From CAZLDI01 sp964558415 (lineage in GTDB: Bacteria > Chloroflexota > Dehalococcoidia > SM23-28-2 > RBG-16-64-32): a stretch of DNA of 64,000 nt. Within the stretch, counting starts at the first letter, position 1, and each line of letters begins with the position of its first letter. The notes beneath the pieces are model-generated. The model was not told where the DNA came from. It was given only the letters and a program-made list of their open reading frames with translations, and did not search any database. The translations under genes and the position numbers were made by a program. Below are positions 1 to 9,500 of this stretch, piece by piece. Where the stretch lies: positions 1 through 64,000 of the forward strand of contig CAZLDI010000015.1 in the NCBI GenBank assembly GCA_964558415.1, in the 5' to 3' direction.

Positions 1-2122
1 AGCGGCCGGGCTGGCCCATCTCCTCGATGACACGCGCTTCGAGCGCCTCCTCGATGAGGCGGAGCAACTCGTCCTCGTTCCGCTCGCCGAGCAGGGTCAG
101 CGTGTCGTAGGCGAACTCCCGTCCGACGACGGCAGCCACCTGCAGCAGCTCGTTCGCTTCCTCAGAGATGCGGTCAAGCCTTCGGCCCAGCGCCTCGCGC
201 ACACCGTCGGGCACGGCGATGTCCGAGACTGACTCCGTGAGCTTCCCTTCCTGTGTCAGCAGGTTGACGACTTCGGAGAGGAAGAAGGGGTTGCCTTCGG
301 TCTCTTCGAAGATGCGGTCCAGCAACTCCGGCTTCGGCGTTACGTTGGCGACGGCGCGGATGTAGCCCGCTACCTCATCACGCGAGAGTCCGCGCAGGAC
401 GACGCGCTGGAAGCCCGCCTCGCGGTTCAGCACGGCGAGCGCCTCGGAGAGCGGGTGCGTCCGCGAGAGGTCGGTGTCACGGTAGGTGCAGACGATCAGC
501 ACACGCATGCGCGCCAGCTCGCGGGCCACGTACTCCAGCAGAAGCAGCGAGGTCTTGTCGGCCCAGTGCAGGTCGTCGAGAGCGATCAGCAGCGGCGCCC
601 GGTTGGACATCGCCCGCACGAACGTGGCATAGGCGTCGAAGAGGCGGAACTGCGCCGCTTCGGGGTCCGAGAGCTGTTCGGGATCAGGGACGTTCAGTCC
701 CTGTCGCAGCCAGGGGAACAGGCGCACCAGTTCGGGGCCTTTCCCTTGCATATCAGGGGTGATCAGCGCCAGGTCGTTGGACGACGCGAAGCTGTTGCCC
801 ACCTGCATCCACGGCCAGTACGCGGGCGCCCCGGATGATTCGTGCGCGCGGCCCCAGAGCACCTGCGCGCCGCGCATCCGCGCGTACGTCTCCAGCTCTT
901 GCGCCGCGCGCGTCTTGCCGATACCCGGCTCGCCGACAAGCATCAGCATCGAGCCGCGACCGGAGTATGCCTCATCGAAGGCCTTGTGCAGGCGGTCCAG
1001 CTCGCGTTCGCGCCCGACGAAGACGCCGCGCGCCAGCCGGTCGAGCACGTTCGACTCGGAGTGCGATGCCGACTTCTGCGCCGGGTCGACACGCTCCAGC
1101 GCCGACAGCACGTCGGCGGCGCTTTCCGGCCGCTCGCCGGGATCCTTGGCCAGCAGCCGCAGGACCACTTCTTCGAGGTCGGGCGGGCACGACTCAGTAA
1201 GCCAGCTTGGTGCAACGGGGGGCTGGTTGATGTGCTGGCTGATAACGGCCGTCGGGTCATTGCCGACGAACGGCGGACGGCCGGTGGCCATCTCGTAGAG
1301 CATGCAGCCCAGCGAGTAGAGGTCGGCGCGCGGCGTCGTCTCGCCGCCCAGCGCCTGCTCCGGCGGCATGTAGGCGACCGTGCCCACGAGCATGCCCGCC
1401 ATCGTCAGGCGAGAGCGGTCGAGGGCCACGGCGAGGCCAAAGTCACCGATCTTCGCGGTGCCATCGGCCGCCAGCCAGACGTTACCCGGCTTGAGGTCGC
1501 GATGCACGACGCCGTTGGCGTGGGCATGCGCCAGCCCGCGACAGACCCCCTTCGCAATCTCAAGCGTCCGCTCCAGCGCGATCGGATGCTCGAGCGCATC
1601 GACGGCGCCTCCCGCCATGTACTGACTGACGATGTACGGTTGGCCTGACTCATCCCCCACGTCGTGGATGATGACGATGTGCGGGTGGTCGCCGAGCCGC
1701 CCCATCGCCTGGGCTTCGCGCTTGACCCGGGAGAGGCCCGCCTCGTCCAGCCCTTCCGTCTTGATCACCGCCAACGCGACATCGCGGTCGAGCTTGGAGT
1801 CGTGCGCCAGATAAACGCGCTTGCGGCCGCCCTCGCCCAGGAAGCTCTTGACGGCGTACCGGCCGCCCGCGAACGAGGCCGGGAGCGCGGGAGAAGGCGC
1901 GGGCGTGGGAGCGCCCGAGACGGGCCCGTCCGGGCGGCTTGCTGCGTCCTCGCTCCGGGTCGGCGGAGAAAGCACCGCGCCACACTCGTGGCAGAACTTG
2001 ACCCCGGGCGGGTTCGCGCTCCCGCACTTCCCGCAGTTGACGTCTGAACGCAAGCCGGCGCCGCACTGACCGCAGAACTTCACCCCTTCGGGATTATCGT
2101 TGCCGCAGGACGCGCAGTTCAT
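1..2122 (-). CDS. Zinc-ribbon / Ser-Thr kinase / AAA ATPase signalling protein, 3' end outside window
   Basis: About 707 residues are visible; the gene runs off the left edge. It starts with two zinc ribbons (paired CxxC motifs in the first ~45 residues), then a Pro/Ala linker, then a Hanks-type kinase with a glycine loop of the form LGEGGRKRVYLA, catalytic HRDLKPGN, DFGLA and MPPEQA. An AAA_16-type ATPase follows, with Walker A GEPGIGKT and Walker B-like LLIALDDLHWAD. By analogy with its two upstream paralogues, the missing part should hold helical repeats and a nucleotidyl cyclase. Its ATG overlaps the stop of the upstream gene as ATGA (2122-2119), so the two are probably translationally coupled. 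The kinase motifs look intact. What it senses and phosphorylates cannot be read from the sequence. Confidence 0.85.
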   Translation of the reverse strand, partial: MNCASCGNDNPEGVKFCGQCGAGLRSDVNCGKCGSANPPGVKFCHECGAVLSPPTRSEDAASRPDGPVSGAPTPAPSPALPASFAGGRYAVKSFLGEGGRKRVYLAHDSKLDRDVALAVIKTEGLDEAGLSRVKREAQAMGRLGDHPHIVIIHDVGDESGQPYIVSQYMAGGAVDALEHPIALERTLEIAKGVCRGLAHAHANGVVHRDLKPGNVWLAADGTAKIGDFGLAVALDRSRLTMAGMLVGTVAYMPPEQALGGETTPRADLYSLGCMLYEMATGRPPFVGNDPTAVISQHINQPPVAPSWLTESCPPDLEEVVLRLLAKDPGERPESAADVLSALERVDPAQKSASHSESNVLDRLARGVFVGRERELDRLHKAFDEAYSGRGSMLMLVGEPGIGKTRAAQELETYARMRGAQVLWGRAHESSGAPAYWPWMQVGNSFASSNDLALITPDMQGKGPELVRLFPWLRQGLNVPDPEQLSDPEAAQFRLFDAYATFVRAMSNRAPLLIALDDLHWADKTSLLLLEYVARELARMRVLIVCTYRDTDLSRTHPLSEALAVLNREAGFQRVVLRGLSRDEVAGYIRAVANVTPKPELLDRIFEETEGNPFFLSEVVNLLTQEGKLTESVSDIAVPDGVREALGRRLDRISEEANELLQVAAVVGREFAYDTLTLLGERNEDELLRLIEEALEARVIEEMGQPGR

Positions 2123-5100
2123 GCCTCTCCCCAGCCTACCGGCCAGATCTCGTGCGCGCCCGAAAGACCCTTCAACTCCACTGTCCGCGCTTCGCCCCAG
2201 GTGACATCGCCGCCGCTCTCCACCAGCGCCTTCAGCAGACCCGACACCAGTATCTCACCGCCCTTCGCCTGCGCCGCGATGCGCGCCGCCAGGATCACGT
2301 TCTTGCCGAAGAAGTCCTCGCCCTCCTTGATCGTTTCCCCCGTGTGCAGCCCCATGCGCACCATCACCGGTTGATCCGCGCTCTTGTTGCGCTCCGCCAG
2401 CGCCTTCTGGACGGCGCTCGCGCACTCCAGTGCCTTCGCGGCCGACTGAAACGCCACCATGAACCCATCGCCCTCGCTTTTCACCTCGAAGCCGCCGTGC
2501 GCCTTCACCTGCTCCCGGACGATTGCGTTGTGCTCTTTCAGCACGGCCATCCAACCCTTGTCGCCCAGCCGTTCCGTCAGCACAGTCGAGCCTTCGATGT
2601 CGCTGAACATGATCGTGACGGTGCCATCAGGCGCTGCGTGCGACCGCAGGTCCGGCTGCTCCCGCTGCACGACCCGCGCGACGGTGTCGATGGAGGTGCT
2701 AAGGTCCGTCGACGTGATCCCCTGGAAGCGCAGCTTCAGCCGCATCGCATCTTCGAGCAATGGCTGCATCTTCATCGACTGCGCTTCTTGCACGGCAGCG
2801 TTCAGGTGCTCTGCCGCCTTCGCCCGTTCGTCGGGAAAGTGCTCGAAGAGGACGCGGGCCAGCGCGAAGTGGATGTTCGCAGCCTCGGGGCGGTCCTGGA
2901 TGTTCTTCGCGAAATCGAGCGCTCTGAGCAAGTACCGGCGCGCTGCCTCAGCATCGCCGAGGAGCAGAGCCGCGAGCCCCAGCGCGCCATCGGTCGTACC
3001 TACCGGTACGGCGTACCAACCGTCGGCTACCTGAAGCCGCGGGTAAAGGAGGGCCGCAGAGTCTGAGTCGCCGGCGATGACGGCCGCGCGCAGCAGGTTC
3101 AACAGACTTACGCAGTCCGTCCAATCGTCCGCATCGCCGATCTCACGTTCCGCAATCACCTTGCGAATTAGCTCGCGCGCCTCGTCGGTGCGTCCCGCGT
3201 ACGCCAGCTGGGTGGCGACGATGGAGTCTCCATGGGCGAGGCTGGACCAGGCCCACTGACCGGCGATCAGATCTTCGTAGCGCCCCAGGTGCGTCAGAGA
3301 GATGCTCGCCCCCCAGGTGCCCATGAGCTGCCCCCATACTTCGATACCCAGGGCGCCTGCGTTCGCTATCAAGTCCTGGGATATCTGCAAGGCCTTTTCG
3401 AGTTCGCCCCGCATCGTCAGGCGGATCGCCTCGCAAAACACCTGCCAGGAGCGCGCGAAGGGGTCCGGGACGCGCTCAGCGTAGGCGTCCAGCTCACCCC
3501 AGTATCGGTCGGCCGAGGCCCGGTCGCCGCTGTTGACGAATATCTCGGCCAGGGAGTAGAGCAGCTGCGCCACGTGCTGCGGCGCCAGGCCGGCGCGCGG
3601 CGTGTCCTGCAACTCCTTCGCCACCTCCAGGCGTTCCTGGTCCCACTTCTGCGGGCCGCCGACGACGATGAACGAGAACATCGCGTAAGCCAGCGCCTCC
3701 GGGTCGCCAACGCGGCGCGCCAGCTCCAGCGCCCGGCGCCGCAACCGCCAGCACTCCCCCTGCTCCTTCAGCGCCCAGTACGTCCACGAGGCGAGGCAGT
3801 CCGCCATCACTCGCTGACGCGAATCCGGAGGCGCGTGCTTGTCAATCCGTTCCCACCAGCCGCGATACTCCGGCATCGCGAAGGCCACGCTCCCCCAGTG
3901 GTAGACCATGGCCCAGGCGGCCAGCTCACCGGCGGCCGCCGCCCGTTGCCCGTCGCCCATGCGTTCCGCTGTCGCGAACGCTGCCGGCGCTACGTTCTCC
4001 AGCACTTTCAACGGCTCTCCCGCGGAAAGCAGCGCCGTCCCCAGCTCGCTCAGCAGTTGATACCGCGTCTCGTCGTCTTTCGGGTCCAGCACCTCCTGCA
4101 CCTCAAGCGCCTGCTGAAGCAGGCGTGTCGCTTCACCGTACGCGTAGACGGACGCGGACCGGGCGGCCGCCAGCTCACCGTATTCCACCGCCTTCCGCAG
4201 GTCCTCTTCGCTCGATGAGTGCGAGAAGTGCTCCGCCAGCTCCGCCGCGTGCTCCTCGACCCGCCCGGCGTAATGCTCCTCCAGCGCCTTCGCCACCTCG
4301 TTGTGTAGCCGCAGCCGCCGCGGCGCGATCATCTCCTCGTACAGCGTCTGCCGGAAGAAAGCGTGCGTGAACCGGTACCTTATCTCCCGCTGGCCGCGCA
4401 TCTCTTCCAGCACCGACACCCTCACGGCCTCTTCGACGGCCGCCAGCAGCTCCTCCTCGCTGACGCCGGCCACCTTCTGCAGGACGGCGACAGCGAAGTC
4501 GCGCCCGACGACGGAAGCGATGCTCAGCACGCGGTTGCAGTCCTCGCCCAGCCGCGACAGGCGCCTGCCGATCACGTCGCGCAACCCCTCGGGTATGTAA
4601 TTCAGCAGCGAATCGACGGTCGCCACCCACTGCCCGCCCTCACGCTTGATCAAGCCCTCCTCAGCGGCGTTGCGAACCATCTCCTGGATGAACAGCGGGT
4701 TGCCCTCTGTCTGCCGGAATATCGCCTCCGCCAGCTCGTGCAGCACCTCTTGCCCCACGATGTTGGAGAGCATCCGCCGCACCTCGTCCGGGCTCAGGCC
4801 CCGCAACGGAATGCGCGCAAATGAATCGACCCGCCGCAGCTCCGCCAGGGCCGCCGAGAGCGGGTGCGTGCGGTCCACCTCAACGTCCCGATAGGTGCCT
4901 ACCAGCAGCAGCCGGGTGCCGCTGAGATTGCGCGCCAGGTGGATGAGCATCTCCATGGTGCCCTTATCGGCGTCGTGCAGGTCCTCCAGGACGATGCAGA
5001 GAGCCTGCACGCCCCCGGCGTTGCGCAGGAAGCCGGCTACCGCGTTGAACAGGCGGAATCGCTCCTCTTCCGCGTTCCCCGGCGCCGGCATCTCAACCTG

Positions 5101-6516
5101 CACCTTGTCCCGCACCTCTGAGACGATCCGCGCCACCTCGGCCGCGCCGGAACCGAGCTGTTGCGCAAGGGCGTCGGCATCATGGGCCACCGTATACGTC
5201 CGCAGCGCCTCCACGAACGGCAGATACGGCAGCGAAAGCGATCCTTCCTCGTAGCAGTGGCCCACGAGCGACCGCCCGCCGCGCATCGCCACGTACGTAG
5301 CGAGCTGCTCCGTCAGCGTCGTCTTCCCGATCCCCGGCTCGCCGACGACCATCAGCAGGCCGCCCTGCCCGGATAGCGCCGCGTCAAACGCGTTCTCGAG
5401 CTGCTTCAGCTCTTGCTCGCGGCCCACAAACGTGCGGCGATAGATCGGGTTCGCCGCCGCCGCTTCGCCGGCGCTCATCGCCGGCGCCGGAACGGGCGTC
5501 GAACTCACCTCAACCGCGGCCAGCGCCTCGCGCACCTCCGATGCGCTGGACGGCCGCTGGTTGGAGTCCTTCTCCAGCAGGCGCAGGATCAGCGCCTCCA
5601 GCCCGGGCGGGCAATCGGGGTTGTGCCAGGACGGCGCTACCGGCGCGGTGTTCAAGTGCTGCGAGATCACCGCCACCGTATCGTCGCCGACGAACGGGGG
5701 GCGTCCGGTCACCATCTCGTAGAGCAGACAACCGAGGGCGTAAAGGTCGCTCGCCGGGGTCGTCTGGCCACCCATCGCCTGCTCCGGCGGCATGTAGCTC
5801 GCCGTTCCCACCATCATGCCGGCCATCGTCAGCCGCGAGCGATCCAGCGCGACGGCGAGCCCGAAGTCGCCGATCTTCACCGTCTTGTCTTCTGTGAGCC
5901 ACGTATTGGCCGGCTTCAGGTCGCGGTGCACGATCCCCCGGCCGTGCGCGAACTCCAGCGCCCGGCAGAGCTGGTCGCCGATCCTGAGCACTTCCGCAAG
6001 CGGGAGCCGGTGTAGCTCGGCCTCCCGCAGGATGCCGGCCAGATCTCCGCCCGCCATGTACTGTGAGACGATGTACGGCTGGCCAGCGTCGTCGCCGACA
6101 TCGTGGATCGTGACGATGTGCGGATGGTCGCCCAAACGGCCCATCGCCTGCGCCTCGCGCCGCACCCGCGTCAGACCGTCGGCATCCAGGCCATCGGTCT
6201 TGATCACGGCGAAAGCGACGTCGCGGTCCAGCTTTTCGTCGTGCGCCAGATATACGCGCTTGCGGCCGCCTTCGCCGAGAAACCCCTTCACCAGGTAGCG
6301 CCCGGCAGCGAAGGACTGCGGCAGCGCCGGCGATGGCGTGGGCGTCCGCGCCGGGCCGGAGACAGCGCTTAGGGCCTGTCCGCATTCGCCGCAGAACCTC
6401 TCGCCGGGCTCATTGGACGCACCACAGGACTGGCAGAGTAATGCAAGCGCCACGCCGCAATCAGCGCAGAACCGGCGGCCCTCCCGGTTGTCCTGGCCAC
6501 ATTGAAAGCAGTTCAT
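2119..6516 (-). CDS. Zinc-ribbon / Ser-Thr kinase / AAA ATPase / helical-repeat / class III cyclase protein
   Basis: 1465 residues. Order: double zinc ribbon (Cys3, 6, 17, 20, 28, 31, 42, 45); kinase about 72-335 (Lys106, Glu121, His197-Arg-Asp199, Asn204, Asp217-Phe-Gly); AAA_16 ATPase about 365-700 (Walker A GEPGIGKT near 392, Walker B-like VLEDLHDAD near 505); a TPR-like helical region about 780-1200; class III nucleotidyl cyclase about 1295-1460. The cyclase keeps metal-binding Asp (FSDIEGST, GDGFMVAF) and base-contacting Lys (VKSEGDGF), but the usual VNxxAR segment reads VILAAR, so the transition-state Asn is replaced by Ile. The ATG at 6516 is preferred over one 12 bases upstream because the MNCxxCG start matches both paralogues and gives an ATGA overlap with the upstream stop. 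Confidence 0.9.
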   Translation of the reverse strand: MNCFQCGQDNREGRRFCADCGVALALLCQSCGASNEPGERFCGECGQALSAVSGPARTPTPSPALPQSFAAGRYLVKGFLGEGGRKRVYLAHDEKLDRDVAFAVIKTDGLDADGLTRVRREAQAMGRLGDHPHIVTIHDVGDDAGQPYIVSQYMAGGDLAGILREAELHRLPLAEVLRIGDQLCRALEFAHGRGIVHRDLKPANTWLTEDKTVKIGDFGLAVALDRSRLTMAGMMVGTASYMPPEQAMGGQTTPASDLYALGCLLYEMVTGRPPFVGDDTVAVISQHLNTAPVAPSWHNPDCPPGLEALILRLLEKDSNQRPSSASEVREALAAVEVSSTPVPAPAMSAGEAAAANPIYRRTFVGREQELKQLENAFDAALSGQGGLLMVVGEPGIGKTTLTEQLATYVAMRGGRSLVGHCYEEGSLSLPYLPFVEALRTYTVAHDADALAQQLGSGAAEVARIVSEVRDKVQVEMPAPGNAEEERFRLFNAVAGFLRNAGGVQALCIVLEDLHDADKGTMEMLIHLARNLSGTRLLLVGTYRDVEVDRTHPLSAALAELRRVDSFARIPLRGLSPDEVRRMLSNIVGQEVLHELAEAIFRQTEGNPLFIQEMVRNAAEEGLIKREGGQWVATVDSLLNYIPEGLRDVIGRRLSRLGEDCNRVLSIASVVGRDFAVAVLQKVAGVSEEELLAAVEEAVRVSVLEEMRGQREIRYRFTHAFFRQTLYEEMIAPRRLRLHNEVAKALEEHYAGRVEEHAAELAEHFSHSSSEEDLRKAVEYGELAAARSASVYAYGEATRLLQQALEVQEVLDPKDDETRYQLLSELGTALLSAGEPLKVLENVAPAAFATAERMGDGQRAAAAGELAAWAMVYHWGSVAFAMPEYRGWWERIDKHAPPDSRQRVMADCLASWTYWALKEQGECWRLRRRALELARRVGDPEALAYAMFSFIVVGGPQKWDQERLEVAKELQDTPRAGLAPQHVAQLLYSLAEIFVNSGDRASADRYWGELDAYAERVPDPFARSWQVFCEAIRLTMRGELEKALQISQDLIANAGALGIEVWGQLMGTWGASISLTHLGRYEDLIAGQWAWSSLAHGDSIVATQLAYAGRTDEARELIRKVIAEREIGDADDWTDCVSLLNLLRAAVIAGDSDSAALLYPRLQVADGWYAVPVGTTDGALGLAALLLGDAEAARRYLLRALDFAKNIQDRPEAANIHFALARVLFEHFPDERAKAAEHLNAAVQEAQSMKMQPLLEDAMRLKLRFQGITSTDLSTSIDTVARVVQREQPDLRSHAAPDGTVTIMFSDIEGSTVLTERLGDKGWMAVLKEHNAIVREQVKAHGGFEVKSEGDGFMVAFQSAAKALECASAVQKALAERNKSADQPVMVRMGLHTGETIKEGEDFFGKNVILAARIAAQAKGGEILVSGLLKALVESGGDVTWGEARTVELKGLSGAHEIWPVGWGEA

Positions 6517-9500
6517 GGCCTCTTCCACTCCACCGCCCAGATCTCGTGCTCCCCCGACAACCCCTTCAGGTCCACCGTCCGCTTCTCACCCCATGCCACG
6601 TCCGACCCCCGCAACAGAGCGTTCAGCACACCCGTGACGAGGATCTCTCCCCCACGCGCCTGCGACGCCACGCGAGCAGCCATAATCACGTTCCGCCCGA
6701 AGAAATCCTGCTCTTCCTTGATCACCTCGCCGGCGTGCAACCCCATGCGCACAAGCACCGGCTCTGCCGCTGTTTCGTTTCGCGCAGTCAGCGCCTGCTG
6801 GATCGCCGCCGCGCATTCGACCGCCTTCCGCGCAGACTGGAACGCCACCATGAAGCCGTCCCCTTCGGACTTCACCTCGAATCCCGCGTGCGCCTTTACC
6901 TGCTGGCGTACGATGGCGTTGTGCTCCTTCAGCACGGCCATCCAGGCTTTATCGCCGAGCCTTTCCGTGAGCACCGTAGAGCCTTCGATGTCACTGAACA
7001 TGATCGTGACGGTGCCGTCCGGCGCGGCGTGCGGCTTCAGGTCCGGCTGTTCCGCCAGCGCCCCCCGCGCGACGGTGTCTATCGATGAACCGAGGTTGCT
7101 GAGGTCGATGCCCTGGGCCTGCAGCTTCAGCTTTACCGCCTGCTCGATGTCCCACTTCATCCCGATCTCCTGGAAAGTGTCGAGCGCTTCCCCCAGCAGG
7201 CGCAGCGCGCGCTCCCGGTCACCCGGCCCGGCGCGAGCCAGCAGCATGCGGGCGTACTCCGCCTGGGTCCGTCCCACGTAAGGGCGCGCGCCGATGCGTG
7301 TGTTCATCTCGAGGGCTTCCTCGAACAGCTCCTCAGCCTCGTCCCAGTGTTCAAGCGTGGCTGCGAGCATGCCGAGCGGTCTGGCGGCCGAGCCATCGCA
7401 TATAATGCCGTTGCCGATCACGATGTTCCGGTGCCTGAAGGGGACAACCATTTCGTGCAGTACAGCTGCCCGCGGTTTGTCGCCAAAGTGCGCCGCGATC
7501 GTGCCGAGCCGGTTCATCGCCGTCAGCCACCCGAAGTCCTGCGGCACCGTGATGAAGCCCTCATCGGCGAGCTTCTCGAAGATCTCCCGGCACTCCGCAT
7601 CCTTTCCGGCTACGAGGTAACAAAGGGCCAGGGCCGGTAGCCAGGCGGCAATGCCTGGATTCTCATCCACCACCCTCTTTATCATCGGCTCCATCTCGCC
7701 AGCGCGACCTTGCTGCAGGCGAATGTTGAACATCTGCACAGCGAACGCCTGTATGCCGAACTGGATCTGCTGTCGCTGTGAATGTGCGAAGGCTCGTTGA
7801 GATTCTTGCTCACCCTCAGCCAGCCGCCCCGACATGATATGCCTCATCGCCGACCAGAACGGTTTGTAGCCAAGGTAGAACGTCTCGCGGACCTCCTCCG
7901 CCAGCTGCACGACCTTCGCGATAGCATCGTCCGTTGCCTCAATATCACCGAGTTCCAGCGAGTTGCCGACGATGGCGTCAAGCGACCCGATCTGCATTCT
8001 CTTGTCGCCGCACTGCTCCGCCAGTCGAGCAACTTCCGTCGCGACCTGGATGCGCTCCTCCGTATTTTGAGGTCCCTGGAGGGGGAACAGCAGGGCGTTC
8101 AGAGCATCCCCCTCCAGTTGCGCCTCATCAAGCCGCTTTGCCATGGCGATCGCTTCCCTTAGCGCCGCGATCGATTCCACCCAGTCCGTACCCGGGGTGT
8201 CCCGCCGCGCCAGCGCGGTGAGGAGCCTGCAGCGCAACACGTTGTCTCCCTCGTCCACGACCATGAGGGCGTGCTCCACCTGTGCCCTTCCCTCTCCTGT
8301 CATCTGGACGGAACTGCGCGTGGCGGCGTTCGCGTAGGCCAGCGCCATCTCGCCTATCAGTTGCGCGTCTCCGATCTCCTCGGCAAGCGACAATCCCGGT
8401 CGCAGGCCATCAAGGGCCGCGTCCGCTTCGCCGGCCCTGAAGTGAGACCGCGCCTGAGCAATGAGCAGCTCGCAACGAAGCCTCTGGTCCGGGCTCACTG
8501 CCAGGTCCAGGGCCTGCAGGGCCAGGGCGTACTGCTGTGCCGCCTCCTCGTGGGCCAGCTGAGCCGTCGCCCGGTCGCCGGCGCGTTGCGCGTAGTCTAT
8601 CGCCTTGTCCACGTCGCCGCCGGGGGCCGCCTGGAAGAAGTGGTGCGCGAGCTCCGTCAGGTGCGGCTCCGGGTTCGCAACGTACAGCTTCTCCAGCGCC
8701 TCGCCGATCTGCCGGTGCAGGAGGACGCGCCGCGGCGTGCTGAGCTCGTCGTACAGGGTCTGGCGGATCAGCGCGTGCGTGAAGTCGTACGTTCCTGCCT
8801 GGTCTCCCTTGCGCTCGTGGACCAGCTGGGCGCCGAGAGCCTCATCAAGCAGGTCGAGCAGCTTCGCCTCGTCTTCGCCGCTGACGGCCTTGAGGGCCTC
8901 CCAGGTGAAACCGCCGGTCATTGTGGAGACGAGCGTGAGCATGCGGTTGCAGCCTTCGCTCAGGCGGGAGAGGCGGCGGCCGATGACCTCGCGCACGCCT
9001 TCCGGGATGCCGAGCTCGGAGATGTCCGTAATCCCGCCCGCCGTCCAGCGGCCGTTTTCATCTCGATACAACCGTCCCTCTTCCACCAGGTGGCTGAGCA
9101 CTTCACGGACGAAAAACGGGTTGCCCTCTGTCTCGCGAGAGAGTGCCGCGGCCAGCAGCCGCCTGCCCGCCTCGTTCTGCTCGTCAGTGCCCTCTTCCGA
9201 GACAGCCTGGAGGAGAGCCATGATGTCGTCCTCCGGCAGACCGCGCAGGAGCACGCGCTTGTAGACCGGTTCGCGACGAAGCGATGCCAGCACCTCCGCC
9301 AGCGGATGCGTCCGCTCCAGCTCAACATCGCGGTAGGCGCCCACGATGAGCACGCGGTCGTTCCGCAATCCCCGCACCAGATACTGGAGCAGGAGAAGAG
9401 ACGGCTTGTCAGACCAGTGCAGGTCATCCAGAAGCAGCACCAGTGGGTTCGCGGCCGCGGCGTTGCGCAGGAACTCCGTGACACTCTGGAACAGGCGGTG

